The notes: generated by a model from the letters alone, not told the origin. Counted from the stretch's first letter, positions 10,017 through 20,552 are shown. The stretch is DNA of 64,000 nt from Zhongshania aquatica (GCF_027257955.1 NZ_JANZNQ010000001.1:124001-188000), one strand, 5' to 3'. A program made the numbers and translations.

Positions 10017-11077
10017 ACTTGGGCCTCGCGCGCCGGATTCAGCCCCTGACTAAACGCCGCAAGCTCCATCATTTTTTCTAGTGCTTGGCCACCATGTATG
10101 GTGTCTTCCGCCAGTGCTACACCGTGCTTTAGTGTTTTCACCACACCAGATACATACAGTGCCGCGCCGGCATTCAGGGCGATCATATCCGCCGCTTTCT
10201 TGCCGGCCTCAGTTTCGCGTTTACCCAGCGCATCGCGAATCAAGGCCAAGGAGGCATTGCTATCAGCAACATCCAACCCGACCAAACTCTGGCTGCTAAT
10301 ACCTAAGTCTTCTGGTGTCAGTAAATACTCTCGAATCTCACCATTCTTTAACTCGGCTACTTCGGTGGCCGACGCTAAACTAATTTCATCAAGGCCGTCT
10401 TTGGCATGGACCACCATCACATGCTCAGCACCCAGACGCTTTAACACTTCGGCCAAGGGACGACAAAGCTCTGAGCTGAATACGCCCAACACCAAACGAG
10501 TTACGCCAGCCGGGTTGGTCAGCGGCCCTAAAATATTAAAAATGGTTCGCTGAGCGATATCACGTCGCACACCAATCGCGTGCTTCATCGCACTATGGTG
10601 ATTAACTGCAAACATAAAGCCAACACCCACTTCGCGAATACAGCGCTCAACTTGGGCGGGATTTAGGTCTAGCTGAATACCGGCACTCTCCAGTAAATCC
10701 GCACTACCGCTTTTTGACGACACCGAACGATTACCATGCTTGGCAACCTTGGCACCTGCCGCCGCAATAACAAAGGTGCTTGCCGACGACACATTAAAGA
10801 GATTAGCGCCATCACCACCGGTGCCGACTATATCCACAACATGCTCTAAGCCAGAAATATCGACCGGTGTGGCAAGCTCACGCATAACGCGAGCCGCCCC
10901 CTCAATTTCATCTAAGCTTTCGCTTTTCATCCGCAAACCAATAAGAAAGGCCGCAATCTGCGCGTCACTGCACTGGCCCGTCATGATGTCGCGCATCACC
11001 GACGCCATATCGTCGGTGCTTAAACTTAAGTTGCGAACCACCAAGCCCAGCGCGTCTTTAATATTCATATTATTCAT
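10013..11077 (-). CDS. trpD: Anthranilate phosphoribosyltransferase
   Basis: TrpD transfers phosphoribose from PRPP to anthranilate. The 354-residue protein shows the PRPP loop [45 protein letters not shown] and [15 protein letters not shown]. Two closely spaced ATGs (11077 and 11068) could start it; the upstream one overlaps trpG by 4 bases, matching the coupling elsewhere in the operon. Confidence 0.97.
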   Translation of the reverse strand: MNNMNIKDALGLVVRNLSLSTDDMASVMRDIMTGQCSDAQIAAFLIGLRMKSESLDEIEGAARVMRELATPVDISGLEHVVDIVGTGGDGANLFNVSSASTFVIAAAGAKVAKHGNRSVSSKSGSADLLESAGIQLDLNPAQVERCIREVGVGFMFAVNHHSAMKHAIGVRRDIAQRTIFNILGPLTNPAGVTRLVLGVFSSELCRPLAEVLKRLGAEHVMVVHAKDGLDEISLASATEVAELKNGEIREYLLTPEDLGISSQSLVGLDVADSNASLALIRDALGKRETEAGKKAADMIALNAGAALYVSGVVKTLKHGVALAEDTIHGGQALEKMMELAAFSQGLNPAREAQV

Positions 11078-11658
11078 ACGCCGCGCTCCAAAAAGTTTTT
11101 AAACAGTTCGTGCCCCTGCTCAGACAAAATAGACTCTGGGTGAAACTGCACGCCCTCAACATCTAGTGTTTTATGTCGCACGCCCATAATCTCATCCACC
11201 GAACCATCGGGCTTTTCAGTCCACGAGGTCACCTCAAAACAGTCGGGCAAACTCTCTTTTTCAATAATCAACGAGTGATAGCGGGTCGCCACAACCGGGT
11301 TATTTAAGCCCGCGAACACGCCAGTATTGTGATGATGCATCGGCGACGTTTTGCCATGCATGACTTCCCGAGCGCGCACAATTTTGCCGCCAAATGCCTG
11401 CCCAATACTCTGATGCCCCAAGCACACACCAAGAATTGGAATCTCTCCGGCAAATGCCTTAATCGCCGCAAGCGAGATACCCGCTTCATTCGGCGTACAC
11501 GGGCCGGGAGAAATCACCAGATGCGTGGGCGCCAGGGCGCGGATTTCCTCGACAGTGACTTCATCATTGCGCAGTACTTTTACATCGGCGCCCAATTCTG
11601 CGAAATATTGCACGACGTTGTAGGTAAAGGAGTCGTAATTATCGATCATTAATAACAT
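11074..11658 (-). CDS. trpG: Anthranilate synthase component II (glutamine amidotransferase)
   Basis: The 194-residue class I amidotransferase supplies ammonia to TrpE. Visible are [19 protein letters not shown], the oxyanion strand [12 protein letters not shown], the nucleophile Cys in [15 protein letters not shown] and the catalytic His-Glu in [10 protein letters not shown]. TrpG and PabA are hard to separate by sequence alone, and in many gammaproteobacteria one protein serves both folate and tryptophan synthesis. Here the overlaps with trpE and trpD favour TrpG. Confidence 0.96.
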   Translation of the reverse strand: MLLMIDNYDSFTYNVVQYFAELGADVKVLRNDEVTVEEIRALAPTHLVISPGPCTPNEAGISLAAIKAFAGEIPILGVCLGHQSIGQAFGGKIVRAREVMHGKTSPMHHHNTGVFAGLNNPVVATRYHSLIIEKESLPDCFEVTSWTEKPDGSVDEIMGVRHKTLDVEGVQFHPESILSEQGHELFKNFLERGV

Positions 11659-13196
11659 TATGACGCCTCCCCATTATTGTCAGATTCTTGAGCCACTGCA
11701 CGTTGAACCACCGCCCCTTGAACCACCGCACTTTGAACCATAGACGCCGCCTTAAACACTGCCCGCGCTTTATTCATGGTTTCCTTCCATTCAAGCCGCG
11801 GCTGCGAATCGGCAACGATTCCGGCACCCGCTTGAATATGAAGCTGATTGTCTTTTATCACCGCCGTGCGAATCGCTATAGCCGTATCCATATTGCCATT
11901 CCAGCTTAAATAGCCCACCGCACCACCGTAAATGCCGCGTTTTACCGACTCTAGTTCGTCTATAATCTCCATGGCTCGCACTTTTGGTGCTCCGCTCAAG
12001 GTGCCGGCTGGCAGGGTCGCCCGCAACACATCCATCGCGGTCACCTCATCGCGCACTTGGGCTCGCACATTCGACACGATATGCATCACGTGGGAATAGC
12101 GCTCCACCACCATTTTATCGCTCAATTCCACGGTGCCGGTTTTAGCAACACGACCCGCGTCATTGCGGCCTAAATCGATGAGCATTAAATGTTCGGCAAT
12201 TTCTTTGGGGTCGGCTAATAGATCTTTTTCCAGCTCTAAATCTTCCGCCTCGGTATGGCCACGGCGGCGAGTTCCCGCAATCGGACGAACGGTCACTTCG
12301 CCGTGCTCCAGACGCGCCAAAATTTCCGGCGACGAACCCACAATATGGAAATCTTCCAAATTGAGGTAATACATATACGGCGATGGATTGAGATGGCGCA
12401 ATGCACGGTAAAAATTAAGTGGCGATGCCGTAAAGGGAATACTCAAGCGCTGCGATAACACCACCTGCATGGCGTCACCCGCCAATACATATTCACGTAC
12501 TTTCTCTACCGCATCTTTAAATCTATCTTCACCAAAGCTCGACACAAAATCGGTTTCAGCAACACCATCGGCGTCCAGATTTAATGCCGGTAGCATCGGT
12601 GACAAACCGCGCAACATCTGCTCATAAGAATCCAAGCGCTCCTGCGCTTTGGCGAACGCGCGGTCATCAGCCGGATCGGCATGAGTGATGATCTTGACGA
12701 TACCCGACAGATTATCGAAAACCAGCAACTCCTCAGACACCATCAATAGAATATCTGGCGTACCCAGAACATCAGGCGGCGTACTAGCGAGTAATTTAGG
12801 TTCGATGTAACGCACGCAATCGTAGGCGAAATAGCCCACCAACCCGCCGTAAAAAGCAGGTAGTTCTTCAATATCAGGCACCTGATAACGGGCTTGAAAA
12901 GCCTCGACAAAAGCTAAGGCGTCGTCGCACTCGTGGGATTCGATTATTTTGCCGTCACGGGCGACCGTGACCAGCTTGCCCTCGGCACGCAGCACCGTGC
13001 GCGCACCAAGACCAATAATTGAGTAACGACCCCATTTCTCACCGCCATGCACAGACTCAAACAGAAAACTGTAGGGTTCGGCGGCAAGTTTTAAATAGGC
13101 ACTGAGAGGCGTATCGAGGTCGGCCAGCACATCGCGGTAAACCGGAATACGGTTATAGCTTTGCTGCGCCAGTTCATTATATCGCTGGGCTTGCAT
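11658..13196 (-). CDS. trpE: Anthranilate synthase component I
   Basis: TrpE converts chorismate to anthranilate. The 512-residue protein has the N-terminal feedback region ([19 protein letters not shown], the Trp-binding segment) and the chorismate-binding core with [20 protein letters not shown], the catalytic-region motif [30 protein letters not shown] and a C-terminal [11 protein letters not shown]. The last about 28 residues, after KAVFKAASM, are a Val/Gln/Ala-rich tail encoded by a degenerate 15-base repeat (TTGAACCACCGC plus three bases on the + strand, 11702-11740). The family usually ends near that point. The stop shares a base with the trpG start. A leader peptide lies upstream at 13265-13321. 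Confidence 0.97.
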   Translation of the reverse strand: MQAQRYNELAQQSYNRIPVYRDVLADLDTPLSAYLKLAAEPYSFLFESVHGGEKWGRYSIIGLGARTVLRAEGKLVTVARDGKIIESHECDDALAFVEAFQARYQVPDIEELPAFYGGLVGYFAYDCVRYIEPKLLASTPPDVLGTPDILLMVSEELLVFDNLSGIVKIITHADPADDRAFAKAQERLDSYEQMLRGLSPMLPALNLDADGVAETDFVSSFGEDRFKDAVEKVREYVLAGDAMQVVLSQRLSIPFTASPLNFYRALRHLNPSPYMYYLNLEDFHIVGSSPEILARLEHGEVTVRPIAGTRRRGHTEAEDLELEKDLLADPKEIAEHLMLIDLGRNDAGRVAKTGTVELSDKMVVERYSHVMHIVSNVRAQVRDEVTAMDVLRATLPAGTLSGAPKVRAMEIIDELESVKRGIYGGAVGYLSWNGNMDTAIAIRTAVIKDNQLHIQAGAGIVADSQPRLEWKETMNKARAVFKAASMVQSAVVQGAVVQRAVAQESDNNGEAS

Positions 13197-13264
13197 GATA
13201 AATCCTTAAAAATGGGGTTCGGCTTGGTAATCTGCTAATTGCAGTAATTCGCTTATTGCAAGAG

Positions 13265-13321
13265 CTACCATCGCCATCGACGGCAAGCACACAGCAGTGT
13301 CATGCGGGCGTTATGCACCAT
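13265..13321 (-). promoter_or_regulatory. trpL: trp leader peptide (trpL), attenuation element
   Basis: Read leftwards from ATG 13321 is an 18-codon frame encoding MVHNARMTLLCACRRWRW and ending TGG CGA TGG TAG. Two tryptophan codons immediately before the stop, 68 bases before the trpE start, are the hallmark of ribosome-mediated attenuation. Upstream is GGTTACAAT, a plausible -10 region near 13349. I can see a short CTGC-AATTA-GCAG hairpin (+ strand 13239-13251) between leader and trpE, and a T-rich run just before trpE, but I could not resolve a strong terminator stem by eye. Confidence 0.8.
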
Positions 13322-13418
13322 TTTTTCAGACTCGTCACACGTAATTAGAATGTCGAAACATTGTAACCGAGGCCGCGCCGTGGGGGAACCTCAAAAATAG
13401 CCACAGATTCACGGTCTG

Positions 13419-14018
13419 TTAACCCTTATCGTAAGCCGACAATTTCGCCGATAGATGCTGCTTCACGCCCGGCCACTCAGTGTTAATAATGCTAAATACC
13501 ACCGAGTCTCTGACCCGGCCATTCGACATCACAACATGATTGCGCAAAATACCCTCCTGCTTTGCACCTAGCCGCAGAATCGCATCGCGGGACCGATGAT
13601 TTAGATAATCGGTCAAAAACTCAACGCGATTAAGATCCATCGCTTCAAAAGCGTGTTCAAGCATCAGCATTTTCGCTTCGGTATTAACGTGAGAACGCTG
13701 CGCAGATGCGGCCAAGAACGTGAAGCCAATCTCCACCCGTTTGTTAATTAGGCTGGGGCGCATAAACCGAGTGGAGCCCACGACCTTGCCGGATTCTTTA
13801 TTGATGGTCGCAAAGGCCAGCCCCTCACCATTTTCAAAATCAGTGCAGGCATTGGCAATAAACTCATCCATTGCCTCGATACGAGGCACCTTGGTAACAA
13901 ATAAATCCCACAATTCACCATCGGCAACCGCATCGCGCAAGCCATCATTATGCGCCATCGATAATGGCTCCAGCCTCACATAGCGACCTTCGAGAATGCA
14001 GTTATTGAATGTCATCAT
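13419..14018 (-). CDS. GNAT acetyltransferase, RimJ/RimL-like
   Basis: The protein starts LEGRYVRLEPLSMAHNDGL, as in the Acetyltransf_3 (RimJ/RimL) group. It contains VGSTRFM, a modified acetyl-CoA loop region (FLAASAQRSHVNTEAKMLMLEHAFE) and the typical EFLTDYLNHRSRDAILRLGAKQEGILRNHVV ending. The ATG at 14018 is preceded 8 bases upstream by AAGGA, so I prefer it to the in-frame 14042 start that would begin on the plsB stop. Substrate unknown: protein N-termini or small amines are both possible. Confidence 0.85.
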   Translation of the reverse strand: MMTFNNCILEGRYVRLEPLSMAHNDGLRDAVADGELWDLFVTKVPRIEAMDEFIANACTDFENGEGLAFATINKESGKVVGSTRFMRPSLINKRVEIGFTFLAASAQRSHVNTEAKMLMLEHAFEAMDLNRVEFLTDYLNHRSRDAILRLGAKQEGILRNHVVMSNGRVRDSVVFSIINTEWPGVKQHLSAKLSAYDKG

Positions 14019-14041
14019 TGACGCGTCCTTACTAGCGAACA

Positions 14042-16516
14042 CTAATTTCCCTCATTCATCACTGGCTTGCGAATCAACTGTTGCATACTCTGCTGCACAT
14101 CTGGCCCGAGCAAGGCCACCCAACGCTGAGACAGCGCTTCAAGACGTTTATCAACCCGCAGGAACTCGCCGGACTCCCGCTCATCAGTCAGCAGCAAGCC
14201 CTCTTGAATTAAGGTATCGATATAGCCGCGGAACAGGTTTTTATCGAAGTATTCGGGGGCTTCTCGGCCGCTTAATATGGCCAAACGCTGAGCCATTTCA
14301 ATGGTGTGCAATTCCACGTCGTCGCGCAGCGCTGGCACCTCTGATATATCCTGCACCAGAAGCAAACTGGTAATCGTGTAGCGCTCGAAGGTCTCCCGGA
14401 GAATTCGTCCCAAGCCAGTGAGTACCGCATAGCCTTCGGTACCGACATTGGCGCGACTCAAACTTCCGCTAGCATCATCCCTAGCCAGCAAATTAAGCTC
14501 GACTAAGTTATTAATCTGATCCTTTACCGCATCGGCACAATCTTCAATTTTAGTTCGTAGAAATAGCTCATTTTTAACAAAGGGATATAGCAGCACACAG
14601 CCTTCAATTAATTCAGCCTCATTGACCGACTGACTGTGTCGAAAAAAGCGCGCAATCAAGCTCGGCAGGGCCAAAACGTGCATCACCGAATTGCGGTAAT
14701 AGGTCAACATTACTGCCTCTTTACCCGTCGCCGTAATAATTGGGCCCCAAGGGTGATCAATCCTAGAAAGCCCTGCTGTGCGCGCCGCCTGCTCCAAAAT
14801 TTCCTGGGCGCTGCCGTCTGGCAAGGTAATATCGGGACTGTAGGGAAGACGCCGTAAAATGGTAATAAAGTGGTCTATTTGCAGCAGCAGCTCATCTTCA
14901 GCCATGGCCCGCTGGGGGCTAGATAACAAAATCATCGCCACCAGGCCGATGGGATTGACCACCGCCGCGGCATTGATACGCTCCATATTCTCTTGGGCAA
15001 TATAATCAATCACCGCCGGGACAAAAGAATGATCCCCAGCTTGAGTGCGTTTGCGCCAGTTAGGTTCTATATGACTAAAGCACTCATGCAAACTAATAGG
15101 CTCGCCAAATGCCACATGCGGACTGCCGTAGGACGACTTAAAAATCTTCCGCGCTTTTAATAAACCACCCGCAGACTCACTTTGCTTAACGCCGCCGCGC
15201 AACTCTTTCACATAGGATGCGCTTTCCACCAACTTGTCGTAACAAACATAAATAGGGACTAAAGCCACCTTACGCCCCGGCTGCTGAACAAAACTCTCCA
15301 CCGTCATTTTCAACATGCCTTTTTTTGGCGGTAGCAAACGGCCGGTGCGACTTCTTCCACCCTCGGGGAAAAACTCGACGGGATAACCCCGACCTAATAA
15401 CACGTCTAAATAGGACTTAAATATCGCTGAGTATAATTTTTGGCCACCGAAACTGCGGCGAATATAAAAAGCACCACCCCGACGCAACAAACCGCCCACC
15501 GGCCAAAAGTTTAAATTCACCCCAGCGGCAATATGCGGTGGAACTAAACCCTGCACATATAACGTGTAAGAGATCAGCAAATAATCGAAGTGGCTCCGGT
15601 GCGACGGCATATAAATTAACTGGCGACTATTTGCTGTGTCGCGCAGTCGATCGATATGATGGATTTTCAGACCCGCGAATATCTTCCGAAACGCCCAGCT
15701 AAGGATGAGTTCCAACGCGCGAATCATTCGGCCATCAAAATTAGCCGCGACCTCTTCGGCCATTTTACGAGCCCGCTTGTTAACCGCCTCAGGCTTGCTG
15801 ATAGACTCCGACTGTTCTTCTGAAATAGCATCTCGAACGGCCTGACGGCGCAGAACCACATCAATGATCTGCTGGCGCGACAGTAAACTGGGGCCAAGGC
15901 TGGCGGTTTTACGACGGGAGTAATAAAACGACAACAGTCTCGCCATCATTGCTGCGGCAGCAGCGGGATCTTGCTTGCGCTCAACAAAGGTACTGAAGCG
16001 CACGGGCTGGGCAATATGAATAAGCACATTGCGGCGCTGAACAATAATAACCATCAATTTACGAAAGGCACCGGCGCGGTCGCCATCACCTAAAAGCAGC
16101 TTGAAAAACGAGGTCTCGCTGCCCGGATCTCGCCCCCAAAATACCGACACCGGTACAATCTGCAAGGGATAATCTTGATCTGCCGCCTGCGCAACAAGCG
16201 CCGCGATGGTTTCATGGCCACGCGAGCCACCACGCTGACCGCTCAGTACCGGCAAATACAAGCAAGCGGCACGGTCACTGTCTGGCAACCTACCCGGTGA
16301 ACTGCGCAGCAAAGGCAAATTATGGGCCTTAAATACCCGTTCTAGTAAAAATCGGTCGGTCCAACTGTGTTGCCGCAGAACATAACACACCGGCTTACCC
16401 TCAAGCTCGGCGTACAAAGACTCATCAAACTGCACCAGCTTTGGCTTGATACCGACAAGAAATGGCGCGGAGAGCATCCGGCACAATACAAAAAACAGAC
16501 GTGTGAACCACGACAT
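14042..16516 (-). CDS. plsB: Glycerol-3-phosphate 1-O-acyltransferase
   Basis: PlsB makes lysophosphatidic acid at the inner membrane from acyl-ACP or acyl-CoA. The start at 16516 (MSWFTRLFFVLCRML) follows AAGGATTT and gives 824 residues, the family norm; a longer frame to 16645 adds unrelated sequence. The acyltransferase HX4D motif is PSHRSHFDYLL, followed by GAFYIRRSFGG, the substrate motif FFPEGGRSRTGRLLPPKKGML and VPIYVCYD. The GNAT gene begins 24 bases past its stop in the same direction. It is divergent from selO. Confidence 0.95.
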   Translation of the reverse strand: MSWFTRLFFVLCRMLSAPFLVGIKPKLVQFDESLYAELEGKPVCYVLRQHSWTDRFLLERVFKAHNLPLLRSSPGRLPDSDRAACLYLPVLSGQRGGSRGHETIAALVAQAADQDYPLQIVPVSVFWGRDPGSETSFFKLLLGDGDRAGAFRKLMVIIVQRRNVLIHIAQPVRFSTFVERKQDPAAAAAMMARLLSFYYSRRKTASLGPSLLSRQQIIDVVLRRQAVRDAISEEQSESISKPEAVNKRARKMAEEVAANFDGRMIRALELILSWAFRKIFAGLKIHHIDRLRDTANSRQLIYMPSHRSHFDYLLISYTLYVQGLVPPHIAAGVNLNFWPVGGLLRRGGAFYIRRSFGGQKLYSAIFKSYLDVLLGRGYPVEFFPEGGRSRTGRLLPPKKGMLKMTVESFVQQPGRKVALVPIYVCYDKLVESASYVKELRGGVKQSESAGGLLKARKIFKSSYGSPHVAFGEPISLHECFSHIEPNWRKRTQAGDHSFVPAVIDYIAQENMERINAAAVVNPIGLVAMILLSSPQRAMAEDELLLQIDHFITILRRLPYSPDITLPDGSAQEILEQAARTAGLSRIDHPWGPIITATGKEAVMLTYYRNSVMHVLALPSLIARFFRHSQSVNEAELIEGCVLLYPFVKNELFLRTKIEDCADAVKDQINNLVELNLLARDDASGSLSRANVGTEGYAVLTGLGRILRETFERYTITSLLLVQDISEVPALRDDVELHTIEMAQRLAILSGREAPEYFDKNLFRGYIDTLIQEGLLLTDERESGEFLRVDKRLEALSQRWVALLGPDVQQSMQQLIRKPVMNEGN

Positions 16517-16900
16517 AATGCATAAATCCTTATTAAACGAGACCGCACACTTATTGTTTTGCCTACTGCCAGCCAGATTTTGCCGCCAGTAGAACACAAT
16601 TCTTAGTCGTGCAAAGGTCTCCAAAACTGCGCTGTTTTTCCACACTTGTCGTCGTGTGCTTAAAAACTCTGATGATCAAAACAGCCACTGCCAACGATTT
16701 TACTTGGTCTCTTGCTCCGCGTCGCGGTTTTCGCCCATCGACACCAGAAAGTACTCGCTAGATTTCTTCCAATAACGGCCCCATATCGGCTGTTTATAAG
16801 GCCTAGCGCCACTAGCTGCGAAGGATTCATGTACAATCGTCGAAAACAGGGTAACTAAAACTCTACCCGAATTGTCTTACCGTTTTATGCAGGCCAAGCC

Positions 16901-18400
16901 ATGACTTCACCAAATAGCCCCACCTTCGACAATAGCTACGTCAAACAAGCAGAACGGTTTTACAGCCCGCAAGAACCCGCTACCGTAGCAACGCCGAAGC
17001 TCGTCAGAATCAACACCGTATTAGCGGAAGAATTAGGTATTGACCCGCAATGGTTGGCCTCACCAGAGGGAATAGCAACCATGGCGGGCAATCACATGCC
17101 AGATGGCGCAGAACCCATTGCTACCGTGTACGCCGGTCATCAATTTGGCGGATGGAATCCGCAACTCGGCGATGGCCGAGCAGTATTGCTCGGTGAGCTC
17201 ATTGCAAAAAACGGCACTCGCTACGATTGGCAGTTAAAAGGGTCTGGCCGCACACCCTACTCACGAGGCGGTGACGGTAAATCGCCATTAGGGCCTGTAC
17301 TGCGGGAATATATTCTCTGTGAAGCAATGGCGACACTAAACGTACCTACCACCCGCGCTCTTGGCGCCGTTACCACTGGCGAGCTAGTATTTCGCGATCA
17401 AGCGCTGCCCGGCGCAGTATTTAGCCGCGTCGCCCAAAGCCATATTCGGGTCGGCACCATGCAGTATTTTGCCGCCCGTCAAGACACCGAAGCGCTGCAA
17501 AGTCTGAGCAACTATTTAATAGATCGCCACTTCCCCGATGCCGCCAAGGCAAGCAACCCCGTCTTAACGATGCTCAATGACATCATCAGCCGCCAAGCCA
17601 CCCTCATTGCCAAGTGGCAATCCATCGGATTCATTCACGGAGTAATGAACACCGACAATATGCTGCTTTGCGGCGAAACCATCGACTACGGCCCCTGCGC
17701 GTTTATGGAAAATTACGACCCCGCAACCGTTTTTAGCTCCATAGACCACAACGGCCGCTACGCCTATGGCAATCAACCCGGTATTGCGCATTGGAATTTG
17801 GCTCAACTTGCACAGGCATTATTAGCCATTTTAGATAATGCCCCAGACGCCACTGAAGAATCTGCGATTGCCCTCGCCCAACAAGCCCTAGATGCCTTTC
17901 CGGAGCTATTCCTCAAAGCCTATCAAGCGATTATTAAAGATAAGCTTGGCCTTAGTAGCTTTAGCGAACAGGACGATCCCTTATTCCAAGATTTGCTCAC
18001 ACTCATGGAACAAGAAAAGGCAGACTTTACCCTGTGTTTTCGCCGACTGGCAGAATTGGCGGACGAAGGTGCCTGCATTAATAACAGCGTTCACGAGCTT
18101 TTTGAATTTAACGGCAACTTCACCCCGTGGTTGCAGCAGTGGCGCCAGCGTTTAATTGAAGACACCCAAACACCCGCCCAACGCCAAGCACAAATGTTTA
18201 AAGCTAACCCTGTTTTCATTCCACGGAATCATCTCGTTCAAGAAGCCATCGTCGCTGCAGAACGCAATAGCGACTTTAGTGCTTTTAATCAGCTGGTAGA
18301 CGTACTGAAAACGCCCCATACTTTCGATCCAAACAAACAGCGCTATGCTCTGCCCGCCAAACCAAACGAGCGGGTACTACAAACGTTTTGCGGCACATGA
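16901..18400 (+). CDS. selO: SelO/YdiU-family protein adenylyltransferase
   Basis: SelO is a pseudokinase-fold enzyme that AMPylates proteins under oxidative stress. The 499-residue protein shows the family blocks YAGHQFGGWNPQLGDGRAVLLGE, LKGSGRTPYSRGGDGKSPLGPVLREY, RVAQSHIRVGTMQYFA, GFIHGVMNTDNMLLCGETIDYGPCAF (inverted kinase catalytic and metal loops) and a C-terminal region ending RVLQTFCGT. The usual C-terminal Cys is retained as Cys rather than Sec. It is the first of two rightward genes. Confidence 0.95.
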   Translation: MTSPNSPTFDNSYVKQAERFYSPQEPATVATPKLVRINTVLAEELGIDPQWLASPEGIATMAGNHMPDGAEPIATVYAGHQFGGWNPQLGDGRAVLLGELIAKNGTRYDWQLKGSGRTPYSRGGDGKSPLGPVLREYILCEAMATLNVPTTRALGAVTTGELVFRDQALPGAVFSRVAQSHIRVGTMQYFAARQDTEALQSLSNYLIDRHFPDAAKASNPVLTMLNDIISRQATLIAKWQSIGFIHGVMNTDNMLLCGETIDYGPCAFMENYDPATVFSSIDHNGRYAYGNQPGIAHWNLAQLAQALLAILDNAPDATEESAIALAQQALDAFPELFLKAYQAIIKDKLGLSSFSEQDDPLFQDLLTLMEQEKADFTLCFRRLAELADEGACINNSVHELFEFNGNFTPWLQQWRQRLIEDTQTPAQRQAQMFKANPVFIPRNHLVQEAIVAAERNSDFSAFNQLVDVLKTPHTFDPNKQRYALPAKPNERVLQTFCGT

Positions 18401-18465
18401 AAATACCGCGCACACAACACACAAAATCAACAATCAAGATCGACAATTGACATCAAGGAATCACA

Positions 18466-18891
18466 ATGAGAATTTGCGGCGTGGAACTCACCGGCAACGA
18501 TGCCGTAGTCTGCCTACTTAATTTAGAAAACCAGCAGTTCAATATACCGGATTGCCGGGCACGTAAAATTAGCTTACCCAAAGAACACAGCAGAGAAGAT
18601 TTAAAACAATTTCAAGCCGCATTCACGCAGCTAATGCGAGACTACAAAGTTGATAAAGTCGCCATCAAAGGTCGACTACCCAAGGGCAAATTTGCCGGTG
18701 GTGCAATCAGCTTTAAATTAGAAGCGGCGATTCAGCTTATTGCCGACATCGACGTTGTTGTGCTGACCTCCTCACAAGCAAAAGCGGCACTGGCGGAGAA
18801 CCCCCTGCAAATTCCCTTTGCCGACACCGAGCTAAAGGGCTTTCAAGAGGCGGCATTTATCACAGCCTATGTAGCACATCAGACTATCTAG
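18466..18891 (+). CDS. DUF3010-family protein
   Basis: The 141-residue protein begins MRICGVELTGNDAVVCLLN and contains CRARKISLPKEH and AIKGRLPKGKFAGGAISFKLEAAIQL, the conserved blocks of DUF3010, a gammaproteobacterial family of unknown function. The fold suggested by the alternating strands and helices is RNase H/actin-like, which is inference. An AAGGA lies before the ATG. It follows selO by 65 bases in the same direction. Confidence 0.85.
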   Translation: MRICGVELTGNDAVVCLLNLENQQFNIPDCRARKISLPKEHSREDLKQFQAAFTQLMRDYKVDKVAIKGRLPKGKFAGGAISFKLEAAIQLIADIDVVVLTSSQAKAALAENPLQIPFADTELKGFQEAAFITAYVAHQTI

Positions 18892-18963
18892 CAAGTGCTC
18901 ATCCCAAGAATCATATTGCAACTGCTATTTATGTTTATGTCGCTAACTCTTCACTACACCTAT

Positions 18964-18985
18964 CACGCGGCTATTACGCCGCGTG
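18964..18985. terminator. Hairpin between DUF3010 and P450 genes
   Basis: CACGCGGC and GCCGCGTG form a perfect 8-bp stem with a 6-base loop. The P450 stop codon lies in the loop, and the DUF3010 stop is 73 bases upstream. No T-run follows on either strand, so it is a weak or factor-assisted bidirectional terminator candidate. Confidence 0.5.
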
Positions 18986-20431
18986 TTCAGAAATTGAATC
19001 CTCGATCACCTCAAAGCGCAAAGGTAAACGCTGCAATGTATGAGCAAACATAGACGCGACAAAAGGCGCATCTCCAGACATACGAATGTTCTTAGTGCGT
19101 AATAAAAACGCGCGCAAGACAATACGGATTTCGCTGCGCGCTAATTCACGCCCAATACAGGCATGAATACCATGCCCAAAAGTGAGGTGCTTTTTGCCAT
19201 TAGGCCGATTCAAATCGACGCTATCGGGATTCTCAAAAACCGTCTCATCACGATTCGCGGCGGCCCACATCAAAAATACACGGCTGCCCGCTGGCAATAC
19301 TACGTCATGCAATTCAGTGTCGATCTTAGTCCAGCGAAAATGCCCCTGAAACGCCGCTTCAAGCCTGAACACCTCTTCAATAAAGCTGTCCAGCTTCGTC
19401 ATATCCGCGCGAACCTCCGCTTGAATTTCCGGATTTTCAATTAATAACTTTATCGCATTCCCCATACTCGTGGCCGACGAATCACTACCGGCCACCAACA
19501 ACTGAAAAATACTACTCACCGCCTGCTGATCCGTCATCGGATTTTCGGGATCTAAAACCGCGCTTACAAATACACCGCAAAGATCATTGCGAGGGTGTCT
19601 TTTTGCTATCGCCAATTGCCGCCAACAATAGCGGACAAAAACTAAAATTTCGGCGCGGCTTTTTGCAATTTCTAAGGAACTAGACACTCCACTCTGGGTA
19701 GAGATGGTGTGCATACACCAATACTTAATTTTCTGATAATCCGCCACAGGAAAGCCCAATAATTTAATAATAATCTGCATGGGCAACTGCCACGCTACTT
19801 GCTGCATAAACTCCACTTCGCCACTGTCGATAAATTTATCGATCAATTCACTACAGGCACTTTCAATTTCACCCTCCAAACTTTTCACAAAGCGCGAATT
19901 CAAACCCTTGTGGCCGACCTTACGATCATTGCTGTGCTGCGGTTGATCTGCCACCGCCAACACATCACACGGCGTAAGACCCAATGCAGCAAGCCGATCC
20001 TGTTTTCGGCCTTCTTCTAAAATCGTTTGATGGGGCTTTAAACCAACAATCGCGCCCTGATGGGTAGACGAAAAAACCTCGGTATCACGACACACCGCAG
20101 CTATATCGTCGTAGCGCGACAAGCAGTAAATGCCATTTTGCAATCGGTAGACGGGATATTCCTCTCGCAACATTTTGTAAAAACGATAGGGATTTTGAAA
20201 ACAGGCATTTTCGAGCGGTCTAAAGTCCTCCGGTGTTTTAGGATGTTCGGGGATCTGCGCATCACTAAGCGGTATTACTGCGGACTTAACGTCTGCCTGA
20301 GAGCGTTTCTTGCGCCAATGCATATGGCGAAGTAGCGCTTCTATTAAATAAGAAAGCAGCAGTCGACGGGAGTGATACAGTATATTTGGCATATGAGTAT
20401 GCTCTAAATTATTAATCGGCGATGCTAGCAC
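18974..20431 (-). CDS. Cytochrome P450
   Basis: This soluble bacterial-type P450 uses heme to oxygenate an unknown substrate. Residues are numbered from GTG 20431 (485 residues); ATG 20392 is an equally possible start and neither has a clear ribosome-binding site. The I-helix motif is LLVAGSDSSATS, the K-helix ExxR is EEVFR, the meander carries NRPNG, and the heme-ligand Cys425 sits in FGHGIHACIGRELAR. The first 50 residues are basic and hydrophobic, longer than most CYP starts. It lies 121 bases downstream of the photolyase operon in the same direction. No ferredoxin partner is visible in the window. Confidence 0.92.
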   Translation of the reverse strand: MLASPINNLEHTHMPNILYHSRRLLLSYLIEALLRHMHWRKKRSQADVKSAVIPLSDAQIPEHPKTPEDFRPLENACFQNPYRFYKMLREEYPVYRLQNGIYCLSRYDDIAAVCRDTEVFSSTHQGAIVGLKPHQTILEEGRKQDRLAALGLTPCDVLAVADQPQHSNDRKVGHKGLNSRFVKSLEGEIESACSELIDKFIDSGEVEFMQQVAWQLPMQIIIKLLGFPVADYQKIKYWCMHTISTQSGVSSSLEIAKSRAEILVFVRYCWRQLAIAKRHPRNDLCGVFVSAVLDPENPMTDQQAVSSIFQLLVAGSDSSATSMGNAIKLLIENPEIQAEVRADMTKLDSFIEEVFRLEAAFQGHFRWTKIDTELHDVVLPAGSRVFLMWAAANRDETVFENPDSVDLNRPNGKKHLTFGHGIHACIGRELARSEIRIVLRAFLLRTKNIRMSGDAPFVASMFAHTLQRLPLRFEVIEDSISEHAA

Positions 20432-20552
20432 GATGACGTTTGCGAGGTAAATCCCAGCAACTCACGGTAAAGCAAACACCGTTTTAAAACTAAATCTAAA
20501 ACAGCTGTTTTAGATTATGACTCGCGATTAGCGCCACTAAACAATAATCACA

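Noticed and set aside
16690-16850. Minus-strand open frame between plsB and selO (reads PYKQPIWGRYWKKSSEYFLV)
   Set aside because: There is no start codon except an internal ATG near the end, and no family match that I know.
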